DNA from: an uncultured Treponema sp.
GTDB lineage: Bacteria > Spirochaetota > Spirochaetia > Treponematales > Treponemataceae
Length of the DNA stretch: 64,000 bases
Reading direction: 5' to 3'
Assembly: GCF_945873775.1 (NCBI RefSeq)
Contig: NZ_CAMCEC010000001.1
Coordinates: forward strand, 124,001 to 188,000
The notes under the pieces: model-generated
The model's database searches: none
Seen by the model: only the letters and a program-made list of their open reading frames with translations
What the model was told of the DNA's origin: nothing
Position numbers and translations under genes: made by a program
Shown here: positions 7,983-17,903 of the stretch, one piece after another
How positions within the stretch are numbered: the first letter of the stretch is position 1
Layout of the letters: each line of letters begins with the position of its first letter

Positions 7983-10115
7983 TTAAATAATCGTTCTTAT
8001 CAAGTGAATCAAATCGTTTTCTCTTGAAGCAGGACGAAGCGATTCTTTTAGCGATTCAAGCTCCGCTTTTCTAGCTTCTTCTGTGGCAGGATCTCCGCTT
8101 GCATTTGCAGCCGGGCGGTTGTCCAGCGTAGAAGTTTCTTTTTCAGGATTCTTTGTAAGAACAATTTCATCGCCAACATTCAGAGTGTCATAAAATCCGT
8201 TTTTCTTATAAACGCCTTCTGAAATTTCCTCGTCCGCATTTTCAACTTTAAATGTTCCAAGAAAATCTTTTTTGTTATACGAAACTCCAGGACCCGAATC
8301 CTTTGTAATCACACTTCCCTTTCGAACAATATCAAATTCTGAATCTTTTGAAATGCCGTCATTTTTTCCAAGGTCAACAAGAAGCTGCCCATGAACATTT
8401 CGCAAAACTTTTCCGCGGATTGGAAGAATATCCAAAACTCCCTGCCGGAATCTCTGCAAAGCGCGCGCCATGCAATCGTTACCAGTTCTATAAACATGAA
8501 CTTCGGAAGTCTTAGTTCCAGTTCTAGCCGAATAAATAATGGCATCAAGCGAATATGTGCGTTCAGTTTCAGAAGCAGTCAAAATAACAAAATAGTCGCG
8601 CCCGGAATTTCTTGCAAGCCGGAACGCCTCGCCATAGCCGCTAACAGGCTCAGACTGAACATCAACATAAGCGGAAGGAACTCCGTTAAATACATCTTTT
8701 GCAGCCAGCGCAGAAATTTCCTCCAAGTCGGCATGAAACAGCTGGACAGGCTTTTTTGTATAATAGATTCCAATATTCCACCTTGTCTTGTCCAAATAAA
8801 ACGGCTCTACATTCCAGCGTGAAGCAATGTTGTTCCGCAAAAGACTTTCGTAAACTTCAATTGCGTCATCGTTCTTTATCTGCTCGCGCGTTCTTTTTGC
8901 CGCAGGAGAATTTTCATTTGTCTGAATTTCTGATTCTGCGGAAGTTTCATTTTCTTTTATGAATTTCAGCTGCTGAAGATAAAGTTCGTAGTGTCCGTCG
9001 CGCTCAAGCATATCGGCAAACGACTGCCTGATTTTACCGTTCAGCGGAGAAACAGAAAGCGCCTTTTGGTACTCGTAGCGTTCTGCAATTCCGTCAAAGT
9101 TGCGTCCATATTCTTCTGCCTTTGCCGAATGAAAAACAGCCCAAGTATTCCGCCTTGGATCTTCAATTGAAAGATAGCTTCCTGCAAGCTGCTCAAGGGC
9201 ATTCCGCATAACTTCATCTTGCGGCGCAATTGAAAGTCCAGTTTCATAAGTTTCAATCGCATCTTCGTTTTTGCCAAGCTTTTGAAGTGAAAGACCTTTT
9301 AAATACCAGGAGTCAACTGAATCTCTGTTCCGCCCGATTCTAAAGTCGCAAATATCAATAACTTCGTTGTACCGTTTTTGCGCATAAAGAATTCCAGCCA
9401 AAAGAGAATAGGCTTTGTCAAAATTTCCATTTATAAGAACTGCGCTTCTTGCGCGCTGCTCTGCAGTTTTATAGTCACCGTTTTTTGCAGAAAGGTAAGC
9501 CGCCATATAATGAACTTCCGGCTCACCGCTATAAAAAGAAAGCGCCTGCCTTATATAGTTTTCAGAAACATCGCTCTTTCCCATTTCCGCGCTTACAAGA
9601 GCAAGACTTAAAAGAGCTTTTCTATTTGAAGCGTCGCGCTTTAAAGCATCCTGGTAGCGGCTTTCCGCAACGGTAAGACGACCGTCAAGCAAATCAAGCT
9701 CGGCAAGTCCGAACCTTGCGTTTACATCGTTTGGATATTTTTTTAAAATCTGATTGAAAACATCTTTTGCCTCGTTCACTCTTCCAAGCGAAATCAAAGA
9801 CAAGCCTTTTAAATTTTGAATATCGCTGAAATTGCGCGCATATTTTGAAGCTTCGTCCGCATACTGAACAGAAAGATCATAGCTTCCAAGCGCGTAATGG
9901 CAAATCGCAAGATTATAAAGAGCGTCTCCGTACTGCGGATTCAGCAAAAGAGCTTCCTGGTAAAGGTCAACCGCGTCAAACCACCTGCTCTGCTGCTGAA
10001 GCTCCTGCGCCTGCTTAAAAAGCTCCAATGCGGATTTCTTCTGGGCGCATAACGGATATGCAAAAGTCAAAAGCAAAAAAGCAAGTGTAAAACTATGAAA
10101 AATATTTCTTTTCAT
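7983..10115 (-). CDS. Secreted/periplasmic TPR-repeat protein
   Basis: This 710-aa protein has a cleavable signal peptide (hydrophobic core FTLAFLLLTFAYPLCAQ). A long array of tetratricopeptide repeats runs from about residue 20 to 340, in units like ALYNLAICHYALGSYDLSVQYAD. A less regular C-terminal part of about 350 residues follows, with a beta-rich segment (VLRNVHGQLLVDLGKNDGIS). TPR arrays scaffold protein complexes; no catalytic motif is visible. The ATG at 10115 is preceded by GGAG. It sits 27 bases downstream of the CorC-like gene and may be co-transcribed with it. The role is unknown; envelope assembly is one possibility. Confidence 0.8.
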   Translation of the reverse strand: MKRNIFHSFTLAFLLLTFAYPLCAQKKSALELFKQAQELQQQSRWFDAVDLYQEALLLNPQYGDALYNLAICHYALGSYDLSVQYADEASKYARNFSDIQNLKGLSLISLGRVNEAKDVFNQILKKYPNDVNARFGLAELDLLDGRLTVAESRYQDALKRDASNRKALLSLALVSAEMGKSDVSENYIRQALSFYSGEPEVHYMAAYLSAKNGDYKTAEQRARSAVLINGNFDKAYSLLAGILYAQKRYNEVIDICDFRIGRNRDSVDSWYLKGLSLQKLGKNEDAIETYETGLSIAPQDEVMRNALEQLAGSYLSIEDPRRNTWAVFHSAKAEEYGRNFDGIAERYEYQKALSVSPLNGKIRQSFADMLERDGHYELYLQQLKFIKENETSAESEIQTNENSPAAKRTREQIKNDDAIEVYESLLRNNIASRWNVEPFYLDKTRWNIGIYYTKKPVQLFHADLEEISALAAKDVFNGVPSAYVDVQSEPVSGYGEAFRLARNSGRDYFVILTASETERTYSLDAIIYSARTGTKTSEVHVYRTGNDCMARALQRFRQGVLDILPIRGKVLRNVHGQLLVDLGKNDGISKDSEFDIVRKGSVITKDSGPGVSYNKKDFLGTFKVENADEEISEGVYKKNGFYDTLNVGDEIVLTKNPEKETSTLDNRPAANASGDPATEEARKAELESLKESLRPASRENDLIHLIRTII

Positions 10116-10142
10116 TTTAACTCCGTGGAAACCTTGGAACAA

Positions 10143-10925
10143 TCAGTCTTCTTTTTTCCGCATTATTTTTATTGTGTCAACCTTGTGTCCTTCCATTTCC
10201 TGAATAATAAAATCCCACTGATTCCATGAAATTTTTTCAAACTTTACAGGGATTTTTCCGAACAAGTCGAACACGAATCCGCCCAAAGTATCAAAGTTTT
10301 CTGTAGGAAAGTCCGAGCCGATTTCTTCGTTTAAAGTGTCAAGGTCAACACGCGCATCGCAAATCCAGGCATTTTCAGAAAGAGAAATTATGTCCTCATG
10401 CTCATTGTCAAATTCGTCCTGAATATCGCCAACAATTTCTTCTATAATATCTTCCATGCAGACAATTCCGGAAACTCCGCCGTACTCATCAATGCTTACC
10501 GCAATATGAACGTGCCGCCTTTTAAATTCGCGCAAAAGGCTGTCGATGTGCTTGCTTTCTGGAACAAAATAAGGCTTGCGGATTATTTTTTCCAAGTCAA
10601 TCGGAAGCTTTTCCGCAAGAGTTTTTATCAAGTCCTTTACATAAAGAATTCCAACAACATTGTCTATTGAGCCGGAATAAACTGGAATGCGTGAATGTCC
10701 GCTTTCTGTAACTTTTTTTAGAAGCTCTTCTTCTGGAGTTTCCATTGAAATAAAATCAACATCGATTCTAGGAACCATAACTTCCTTTACAGTTGTTACT
10801 GCAAGCTCTTCAACTCCCTGAATCATGTCGTTTTTTTCTTCAGCTAAAATTTCCTGCTGGGCTTCTTCTGCGGCAGAGATTTTCTGGTCGTTTTTCTTTG
10901 AATTTTCTTTTTTAAGTCCAAACAT
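10143..10925 (-). CDS. CorC/TlyC-type CBS-domain protein
   Basis: The 260-aa soluble protein has two CBS domains (about residues 45-175, with VKEVMVPRIDVDFI and EYGGVSGIVCMEDIIEEIVGDI). A C-terminal CorC_HlyC transporter-associated domain follows (about 185-255). It lacks the DUF21 membrane part, so it matches the short CorC/TlyC type once called hemolysin in Brachyspira. Current knowledge favours a role in magnesium or cobalt efflux. In many bacteria this gene follows ybeY and phoH, as it does here, which supports orthology. Confidence 0.85.
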   Translation of the reverse strand: MFGLKKENSKKNDQKISAAEEAQQEILAEEKNDMIQGVEELAVTTVKEVMVPRIDVDFISMETPEEELLKKVTESGHSRIPVYSGSIDNVVGILYVKDLIKTLAEKLPIDLEKIIRKPYFVPESKHIDSLLREFKRRHVHIAVSIDEYGGVSGIVCMEDIIEEIVGDIQDEFDNEHEDIISLSENAWICDARVDLDTLNEEIGSDFPTENFDTLGGFVFDLFGKIPVKFEKISWNQWDFIIQEMEGHKVDTIKIMRKKED

Positions 10926-10933
10926 ACAATTTC

Positions 10934-11428
10934 CTATTTTTCAGTTTCTTCTATTAAAATTTCCTGCTCAAAATCTTTCATCAGTTTTTTTTGAAGAACA
11001 AGCATTTCGCATTTTGGCTCCACATTTTTTTCAACGTGCTCTTCTCCGTGGTCATATCCGTTCAAATGAAGAATTCCGTGGATTATAAGCCGCTTAAGCT
11101 CTTCGTTCTGGCTCACTTCAAAATACTCTGAATTCTTTGGCAAAGTGTCAACGCTTATCGCAATGTCGCCAGCCTGAAGCCACACAACATTGTCTTCGTC
11201 AGTGTATTTTTCGCCGTTTTCAAAACTCAAGACATCAGTGGGGCTATCTATATTTCGGTAAGTTTTATTTAAATACTGAATATATTCATCGGAGCAAAAA
11301 AGAATAGAAAATTCCTCACCGTCCCAGCCGCATTTCTGCATGACTTTTTGCGCGAAAGGCTCAATTTTTTCTATCCAGGCAGGAGAAGTTTTTCCGTCTT
11401 CCATGCCCACAAAAATTTGGTTTCCCAT
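10934..11428 (-). CDS. ybeY: Endoribonuclease / rRNA maturation factor YbeY
   Basis: This 164-aa protein contains the zinc-binding signature HGILHLNGYDHGEEH (the family H-x3-H-x5-H triad) at about residues 122-136, and DSPTDVLSF upstream. YbeY acts in 16S rRNA 3'-end maturation and 70S quality control. The start codon overlaps the stop of the preceding HD gene by one base (TAATG), so translation is probably coupled. The order phoH, HD-phosphohydrolase, ybeY, corC is conserved in many bacteria. Confidence 0.95.
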   Translation of the reverse strand: MGNQIFVGMEDGKTSPAWIEKIEPFAQKVMQKCGWDGEEFSILFCSDEYIQYLNKTYRNIDSPTDVLSFENGEKYTDEDNVVWLQAGDIAISVDTLPKNSEYFEVSQNEELKRLIIHGILHLNGYDHGEEHVEKNVEPKCEMLVLQKKLMKDFEQEILIEETEK

Positions 11429-13260
11429 TACTTTTTTTCCTTTATAATTTTTTCAGCTTTGTCTTTTAAAGACTTCTTGGAATTTTTATCTTCCTTTACG
11501 CTTTTTTCTTTTTCTGTCTTTTCAGATTTTTTATCTTTTTCTTCGGAAGAAGAATTTTCCTGCTGGGCTTGCGCCTGAGGAGGAAGCGGAATCTGATGAA
11601 CTTCGTTTGTGTCCGGGTCTTTCTGGTCAGGATATTTTGTGCGGCTGTGATAGTAGCCTGCAAGAATCTGAACAAAAGCATCATGAATTTTTGTAAGGTC
11701 GCTGAATGTAAGGTTGCAGTTTTCAAGCTGCTTGTGCTCAATTTTTCCGTAAATCAGAGTTGTTATAAATTTTTCAAGGCGCGGAACAGAAGGCTTTTCC
11801 AAACTGCGGCAGGCGGCTTCAACTGTATCGGCAAGCATAACAATTGCGCTTTCTCTTGTTGTAGGCGGATTTCCTGTGTAAGAATAATCTTCCGGGTTTG
11901 CATCCGGATCAATAGCTTTTGCTTCATTGTAAAAATATGCGATAACTTGATTTCCGTGGTGCTCGATTATTATGTCGATTATCTGCTTTGGAAGACGCAA
12001 CGCACGTGCCTTTTCAACACCGCGCTTAACATGGCTTCTTATAATGCTCACAGAAAGCGACGGATTTATTTCCGTATGAATATTTTCTCCTGCAGTCTGA
12101 TTTTCCACAAAGTACTCAGGATTATCAAGTTTTCCAATGTCGTGATAATATGCGCCGACTCTGGCAAGAAGAGGATTCGCTCCGACCTCATTGCACGCAG
12201 CTTCAGCAAGACTTGCGACCATAAGCGAATGATTGTAAGTTCCGCTAGCAGTAACAAGCATCTTTTTCATCGTAGGATTATTCAAGTCGCTCAAATCCAT
12301 AAGACGGAAAAGAGAAGCCGTGTTCAGCAAAAGCTCCAGAGGCGTAAGAAGTCCAAGACAAAGAATGCCAGAAAAGAATCCGTTCAGGGCAACACCAACA
12401 ATCGCGCCAAGCCCGTCATACAAAGAATCGCTGAAAATAATCTTGAAAATCATCAGGAAAACAACATTCAGCAAAGACTGAAGCACAGAAACAAAAACCA
12501 TGTCAGTTCTTCTGTTGATTTTTCTTACAAGCCGCGCGGAAGCAAAAGAAGTTGAAAGCACAAACAAGAACGGAACAATCTGATAAGAAGACGCATTTAA
12601 AACTGAAAGTGAAATAATCAGCGAAAAGAAAACCGCATTGAGCTGCCCGAACAAAATCGCCACAAGAAACACGCATACAGAAGACGGAATAACAGCGCAG
12701 ATTGCATAAGGAGACGCAAAGTAAACGGATTTAGAGCCAAAAATCACGGAGCTAAAAATTATAATGTAAAAGCAACACTCGGTAACAAGCTCCTTGAATT
12801 CTATCATCTTGGCTTTAAAATAAATTTTGCTGCAGCAGAAGAAAAGCAAGGCGCACATCAATATATGGTAAATTACAGAATTCGCAAAAGCGCGGTAATC
12901 CACATAAACGGCGGACTCCGACATTTTCTTTAGCTTTGCGTAGCCTTCTTCTGTAATTGGAAATCCTTTTCTTATGACTTTTTCGCCAGCCTGAACTTCA
13001 ACAGGATTTTCATAGTCGGAAGGAAGCGACTTTACAGCTTTTATTGTAACATCAGAAATTTGCCCGATTTCATAGTCGTTTATATTAAAGGAAGAAACTG
13101 TAGAAGATGTGGAAATCTTTACAAAGACAAGTGCAACTGTAATAAGAAAAGTTGCAAAGGTCAAAATAACCATCGGATAATTCTTTTTAAGATATTTAAA
13201 AAAAGCTCCTGTTAAAACAGAAAAAAAAGTCTGTTTATTTTCATCTTTCTTCATTTTCAT
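11428..13260 (-). CDS. pgpH: 7TM-HD family phosphohydrolase (PgpH/YqfF-like)
   Basis: The 610-aa membrane protein starts with one hydrophobic helix (about residues 20-45). A short extracytoplasmic region and about seven membrane helices (130-330) follow, then a cytoplasmic HD domain with NHSLMVASLAEAA, AYYHDIGKLDNP and IIEHHG. This layout is that of PgpH, which degrades the second messenger c-di-AMP. The last 60 residues are an unusual Lys/Glu/Ser-rich tail. It overlaps phoH by 20 bases and ybeY by one, showing a tight operon. The c-di-AMP activity is inferred from the family. Confidence 0.88.
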   Translation of the reverse strand: MKMKKDENKQTFFSVLTGAFFKYLKKNYPMVILTFATFLITVALVFVKISTSSTVSSFNINDYEIGQISDVTIKAVKSLPSDYENPVEVQAGEKVIRKGFPITEEGYAKLKKMSESAVYVDYRAFANSVIYHILMCALLFFCCSKIYFKAKMIEFKELVTECCFYIIIFSSVIFGSKSVYFASPYAICAVIPSSVCVFLVAILFGQLNAVFFSLIISLSVLNASSYQIVPFLFVLSTSFASARLVRKINRRTDMVFVSVLQSLLNVVFLMIFKIIFSDSLYDGLGAIVGVALNGFFSGILCLGLLTPLELLLNTASLFRLMDLSDLNNPTMKKMLVTASGTYNHSLMVASLAEAACNEVGANPLLARVGAYYHDIGKLDNPEYFVENQTAGENIHTEINPSLSVSIIRSHVKRGVEKARALRLPKQIIDIIIEHHGNQVIAYFYNEAKAIDPDANPEDYSYTGNPPTTRESAIVMLADTVEAACRSLEKPSVPRLEKFITTLIYGKIEHKQLENCNLTFSDLTKIHDAFVQILAGYYHSRTKYPDQKDPDTNEVHQIPLPPQAQAQQENSSSEEKDKKSEKTEKEKSVKEDKNSKKSLKDKAEKIIKEKK

Positions 13261-14233
13261 AAGCCTGTATAATTTTTTTAACCAACCCGTTTCTTACAAC
13301 GTCTTCCGAAGTCAGCTCTGCAATCGAAATTCCTTCAACGCCTCTAAGAAGATTCAAGGCATGAAGAAAACCAGAAGGAGTCCTTTTGGGCAAGTCAACC
13401 TGCGAAGGATCTCCTGTTACAAAAACTTTAGAATTCTCTCCCATTCTAGTTAAAAACATTTTCATCTGCTCAGAAGTTGTGTTCTGGGCTTCATCAAGAA
13501 TTATAACGCTATTGCTTAAAGTTCGTCCACGCATATAGGCAAGAGGCGCAATTTCTATTATACCGTTTTCTGTAAGTCTTTTTACAGTATCTGAAGGCAA
13601 AACCGCATTTATTGAATCAAACAGAGGCCTTATATACGGATTTATTTTATCCTGCAAATCTCCCGGAAGAAAACCAAGACTTTCGCCGGCTTCAACAACA
13701 GGACGCGTCAAAACTATGGAATTTACTTTGTGGGAAAGCAAAAGACGCAAAGCTTCCGCAACTGCAAGAAAAGTCTTTCCAGAGCCTGCAGGACCACTTG
13801 CAAAAACCAAATCAAAAGTACGCATCTTTAAAATCAATGAAGACTGGCCTTTTGTACGCGGAAAAACTTTTTTTGTTCCGCCCGGAATAGAAATAGACAA
13901 ATCCAAAGCAGCGTCATTATTCAAGACAGACTGAATCAATTCTGAATCGGAAACATTTTGGCTTGCCGCAGAAAATTCATCAAGAATGCGGTCAACTGCA
14001 AAACGGAACTGCTGCTCAATGTAAGAATCTCCGCAGTCAATAGAAAGCTCGTTTCCTCTGGCAAAAACAGGAACTCCAAGAAAAGATTCCATGAGTTTTA
14101 AGTTGCTGTCATTTGTTCCGCAGATACGGGCAAGATAAGATGAATCGGGAACAATAATCGTATACGAGGGCACTGCGCAAAAATCTCCGTTCTCTATTTG
14201 AAGAATTGTACCATAAGAATTTGGAGAGCGCAA
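13241..14233 (-). CDS. phoH: PhoH-like ATPase
   Basis: This PhoH/YbeZ-type ATPase has the Walker A loop GPAGSGKT and VLTRPVVEAGESLGFLPGDL. It also has the Walker B-like segment SVIILDEAQNTT, then VFVTGDPSQVDLP. These proteins pair with YbeY in RNA metabolism, and ybeY lies two genes downstream. The listed start is a TTG at 14233 with no good ribosome site. A GTG at 14173, 11 bases after GGAG and just before the conserved SYTIIVPDSS, is a serious alternative and would give about 310 aa. Function assignment is firm; the start is not. Confidence 0.92.
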   Translation of the reverse strand: MRSPNSYGTILQIENGDFCAVPSYTIIVPDSSYLARICGTNDSNLKLMESFLGVPVFARGNELSIDCGDSYIEQQFRFAVDRILDEFSAASQNVSDSELIQSVLNNDAALDLSISIPGGTKKVFPRTKGQSSLILKMRTFDLVFASGPAGSGKTFLAVAEALRLLLSHKVNSIVLTRPVVEAGESLGFLPGDLQDKINPYIRPLFDSINAVLPSDTVKRLTENGIIEIAPLAYMRGRTLSNSVIILDEAQNTTSEQMKMFLTRMGENSKVFVTGDPSQVDLPKRTPSGFLHALNLLRGVEGISIAELTSEDVVRNGLVKKIIQAYENEER

Positions 14234-14242
14234 ACAAAAGGA

Positions 14243-14863
14243 CTACTCATCCCTTTCTTCTTTCCTGTCGAAATAGCCGGACTTTTCAAGATGCTCGCGG
14301 CGGCTTACAACAAGGCTTATAAGCTCCTGGTACATATTGAAATCAACTTCAACGGCAATAGGAAGAATAAAATATTCAGTTTCATCGCAATAGCGTTCAA
14401 TAAATTCATTGCTCGTTACAAAGCCCAAACTTATCATATTGGAAATTCTATCGGCGCATTTTAGAATTTTTGCGCGCTGGCTTCCGTTGTCTATAATCGA
14501 CTTTAAGTATTCGCTCTTTAGCTGCCCCGGTCTCTTTGTAACTTCTTTTACAAGCTCAAGAACTTCCGGGCCATCAGAATCTGCATTGCGGATAAGATTT
14601 TCATCAAACCCAGGAATATCTTCTATTGTATCATGCACGCAGCTTGCCTTCAAAAGGATATTGTCGATGTAGCCGTAGTCAATAAGAATGCTCATTGTGT
14701 CAAGCTGATGGCGGAACATATTTCCCCCTGCGAACCTTGCCTTGCCAATCAAAGCTGTGGCAATCTGCATATAAGGCGCAAGATAGATGTTCTTAAGCTG
14801 AAGCATGTGCTCGTTGTCCATCTGCTGTGGCTTTTCCACCGCCATTTCATATTTTCTTTTCAT
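14243..14863 (-). CDS. HD-domain protein of the SpoT/MESH1 hydrolase type
   Basis: The 206-aa protein resembles the hydrolase half of RelA/SpoT proteins. FRHQLDTMSILIDYGY supplies the first His, CVHDTIEDIP is the HD-[ST]-x-ED signature, and KCADRISNM is the ADR-type block. No synthetase or TGS domain is present, so it is a stand-alone, possibly (p)ppGpp-degrading enzyme like small alarmone hydrolases. A strong CAGGAGG precedes the ATG. It lies between valS and phoH on the same strand, nine bases before the longer phoH start. Substrate specificity is inferred from motifs. Confidence 0.72.
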   Translation of the reverse strand: MKRKYEMAVEKPQQMDNEHMLQLKNIYLAPYMQIATALIGKARFAGGNMFRHQLDTMSILIDYGYIDNILLKASCVHDTIEDIPGFDENLIRNADSDGPEVLELVKEVTKRPGQLKSEYLKSIIDNGSQRAKILKCADRISNMISLGFVTSNEFIERYCDETEYFILPIAVEVDFNMYQELISLVVSRREHLEKSGYFDRKEERDE

Positions 14864-14902
14864 AAGAATCCTCCTGAAGGCAAATCTTTTGAAAAAGTTC
14901 CG

Positions 14903-17641
14903 CTACAAATTCTTCAAGTACGAATTAAGCTTTTCTATGCGGCGCTGGGCTTCTTCCATGCGGTTTCTTTCTTCCTGAACAACTTCAGCTGGAGCGTGCT
15001 CGGCAAATTTTCCGTTCAGCTTGTTTGTGCTTCTGCGGACATTTTCCGTTTCGTATTCGATGTCGCGGGTAAACTTCTGCCTTAGCTGCTCTTTGTTCAC
15101 GCTTTCGTCAACCAAAAGGAACGCTTCGAATCCAGTACCGACTGCGCCAATTGATTTTTCAGGATTTGATTCCACAAAGTCAACCTTGCTGATTCCAGCC
15201 AAAAGGCAAACCATGTCAGTCTTTTCTTTTATTACTTCCGCGCTTGAGCCTTTGGAAATTTTTACTGCAATATGGAGTTTGCTTGCAGGATCGATTCCGC
15301 ATTCAACACGAAGTCCGCGCAAAGTTCTGATAAGCTCCTTTAAAGTTTCAAAACGCTCTGTGATTTCTTTGTTCACGCGGCTTGATTTTTCATCTGGATA
15401 CGGAGCTGTAACAAGAAGTCCTGTGTATTCATCGGAAGAAAGAATGTTCTGTTCTCCGGCTTTCTTGCGGTTTTCTACAATCTGAGCCAAAGGCAGCTTG
15501 GAATAAATTTCTTCTGTAACAAAAGGAATATACGGATGAAGCAGACGAAGGCTTTCTTCAAGAACATTCAGCAGAACAGAAACCGCGCGGTCTTTTTCGT
15601 GGTCATCGCCATTTTTAAACGAAAGTTTTGTGGCTTCAACATACCAGTCGCAGAAATCGTTCCAGAAATATTCATAGATTGCAGAAGCTCCGTCGTTGTA
15701 ACGGTAGCCTTCAAAAGCAGCCCTTGCATTTTTTACGGCGTTGTCAAGACAAGTATAAATCCACTTGTCAAGCTCGTTAAGGTCTGAGTCAGCAACAGGA
15801 ATAAGAGTTCTGCCTTCAAGATTGCCAAGAATATAGCGGCTTGCGTTCCATACTTTGTTGCAGAAGCGGCTTCCCATCTTGAAAGAATCCTTGTCTACAA
15901 GAACATCCTGCCCCTGGGCGCACATATAGCTCAAAGTGAATTTAAGAGCGTCTGCGCCGTAAAGGTCGATAATTTCAAGCGGGTCAATTCCGTTTCCAAG
16001 CGACTTGGACATTTTTCTGCCCTGCTTGTCGCGAACAAGTCCGTGAATGTAAATGTCATGGAACGGAGATTTTCCTGTGAATTCAAGACCAGCCATAATC
16101 ATTCGGCTTACCCAGAAGAAAATAATATCGTAGGCTGTAACAAGAGCCGTTGTAGGATAGAATTGCTCAAGGTCTTCAGTTTTTTCAGGCCAGCCCAAAG
16201 TTGAGAACGGCCAAAGCCAAGAAGAGAACCAAGTGTCAAGAACATCAGGATCTTGATTTAGATGAGAAGAATCCGCGCCGCACTTAGGGCATTTTTTCGG
16301 GTCTTCACGGCTGACGATTGTTTCTCCGCAGTCGCAGTACCAAACAGGAATTCTGTGTCCCCACCAAAGCTGACGGCTTATACACCAGTCGCGGATATTT
16401 TCCATCCAGTGAGAGAATGTGTTTTCCCATTTGCGCGGATAAAAAACAAATTCCTCGTTCTTCCAGGCGGCAAGAGCCTTGTCTGCAAGCGGTTTCATTT
16501 TTACAAACCACTGGTCGCTTAAATACGGCTCTACGACAGTTGAACATCTGTAGCAATGTCCAACTGAATGCTTAATTTTTTCCTCGCCCTTGTAAAGTCC
16601 AAGCTCCTTTAAATCTTCTATAATAAGCTTGCGTGCTTCTGGGCATTTTAAGCCGCGGTATTTTTCCGGGCAGTTATTGTTTAATGTTCCGTCCGGATTT
16701 AAAATGTTTATAACTTCAAGATTATTTCTTTTTCCAACTTCCCAGTCGTTAGGGTCGTGCGCCGGAGTGATTTTTACCATCCCAGTTCCGAATTCCTTGT
16801 CAACATAAGGATCTGCAATCAAGTCGATTACACGGTCTGTAAGCGGAAGCTTGAGTTTTTTTCCAACGATAGACTTGTAACGCTCGTCCTCTGGATTTAT
16901 AGCAACCGCAGTGTCGCCAAGCAAAGTTTCCGGGCGGGTTGTGGCGATTTCAATTTTTCCAGTGCCGTCCTCAAATTCATAGTAAATGTGATACATGAAG
17001 CCGTCTGTGTCTGTGTGCTCAACTTCATCATCAGCAAGAGCCGTTCCGCAGCGAGGACACCAGTTTACAAGATAATGACCTTTATAAATAAGACCGCGCT
17101 CATAAAGAGTGACAAAAACATTGCGCACAGCCTTAGAAAGACCTTCATCCATTGTAAAACGCTCGCGGTTCCAGTCAACGGAATTTCCAAGCTTGCGCTG
17201 CTGCTTAACAATTATGTTGTGATGGTCTTCTTTTACCTGCCAAGTGCGCTCAAGGAATTTTTCACGTCCAAGGTCATTGCGGGTCTTTCCTTCTTTTTTT
17301 AGCTGCTTTTCAACAACATTCTGTGTGGCAATTCCTGCATGGTCAGTTCCAGGAATCCAAAGAGTGTCGTCGCCTTTCATTCTGTGGTAGCGCACAACAA
17401 TATCCTGCAATGTATTGTTCAGTCCATGTCCCATGTGAAGAACGCCTGTAACGTTTGGCGGAGGAATTACGACTGTATACTTTGAAACCGCTGATTTTTT
17501 AGACTTGTTCAAGTAACATTCATGCACAGGAGAATCCTTGTCGGACGCAGGCTTAAAACATCCTGTCTGAACCCATTCAGCATAAATTCTATCTTCAAAA
17601 TCTTTTGGATTGTAGGATTTTTCAAGTTCAATAGCTTTCAT
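14903..17641 (-). CDS. valS: Valyl-tRNA synthetase
   Basis: The 912-aa class I synthetase has the HIGH variant HMGHG after PPPNVTGVL and the KMSKS motif (GRKMSKSLGNGIDPLE). It has a CP1 editing domain between them (ATTRPETLLGDTAVAINP) and zinc-knuckle-like Cys pairs (CPRCG, CYRCS, CPKCG). The C-terminal coiled-coil arm with ERNRMEEAQRRIEKLNSYL is typical of ValS. It charges tRNA-Val. A good promoter lies 54 bases upstream. It is full length, with GC-richer codon use than the island that follows. Confidence 0.97.
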   Translation of the reverse strand: MKAIELEKSYNPKDFEDRIYAEWVQTGCFKPASDKDSPVHECYLNKSKKSAVSKYTVVIPPPNVTGVLHMGHGLNNTLQDIVVRYHRMKGDDTLWIPGTDHAGIATQNVVEKQLKKEGKTRNDLGREKFLERTWQVKEDHHNIIVKQQRKLGNSVDWNRERFTMDEGLSKAVRNVFVTLYERGLIYKGHYLVNWCPRCGTALADDEVEHTDTDGFMYHIYYEFEDGTGKIEIATTRPETLLGDTAVAINPEDERYKSIVGKKLKLPLTDRVIDLIADPYVDKEFGTGMVKITPAHDPNDWEVGKRNNLEVINILNPDGTLNNNCPEKYRGLKCPEARKLIIEDLKELGLYKGEEKIKHSVGHCYRCSTVVEPYLSDQWFVKMKPLADKALAAWKNEEFVFYPRKWENTFSHWMENIRDWCISRQLWWGHRIPVWYCDCGETIVSREDPKKCPKCGADSSHLNQDPDVLDTWFSSWLWPFSTLGWPEKTEDLEQFYPTTALVTAYDIIFFWVSRMIMAGLEFTGKSPFHDIYIHGLVRDKQGRKMSKSLGNGIDPLEIIDLYGADALKFTLSYMCAQGQDVLVDKDSFKMGSRFCNKVWNASRYILGNLEGRTLIPVADSDLNELDKWIYTCLDNAVKNARAAFEGYRYNDGASAIYEYFWNDFCDWYVEATKLSFKNGDDHEKDRAVSVLLNVLEESLRLLHPYIPFVTEEIYSKLPLAQIVENRKKAGEQNILSSDEYTGLLVTAPYPDEKSSRVNKEITERFETLKELIRTLRGLRVECGIDPASKLHIAVKISKGSSAEVIKEKTDMVCLLAGISKVDFVESNPEKSIGAVGTGFEAFLLVDESVNKEQLRQKFTRDIEYETENVRRSTNKLNGKFAEHAPAEVVQEERNRMEEAQRRIEKLNSYLKNL

Positions 17642-17694
17642 CGTAACCTCTATCTACACACATATTTGCATAAAATCTTTTTTTATAAAGCAAA

Positions 17695-17723
17695 ATTATA
17701 ATATTTTTTTTTGATGTTTGCAA
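17695..17723 (-). promoter_or_regulatory. Sigma-70-type promoter of valS
   Basis: On the minus strand TTGCAA (17718-17723) and TATAAT (17695-17700) have a 17-base spacer, about 54 bases before the valS ATG. The intergenic region 17642-17903 is very AT-rich and showed no T-box or RNA gene. Confidence 0.68.
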
Positions 17724-17903
17724 TGAAAAGATAAAGATGGGGAACAAGGCTTCAATATAACAAAAAAAGATAAATAAAATCTTAACTGAATATTTTCTTT
17801 AATTGTAAGAAAACTTAACATCATGCACCATAGTATTTTTTACGATAAACTTAATATAGCATTTTTTGAAAATTGAAAACTTTAGAATTTTTCAAGGTAA
17901 ATT

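Noticed and set aside
11569-12555. 328-aa open frame on the plus strand
   Set aside because: Antisense to the pgpH-like gene, Cys/Arg/Lys-rich with no recognisable fold; a by-product of codon bias.
17642-17903. T-box leader for valS
   Set aside because: The mapped promoter leaves only about 50 bases of leader, too short for a T-box, and no T-box sequence is visible.
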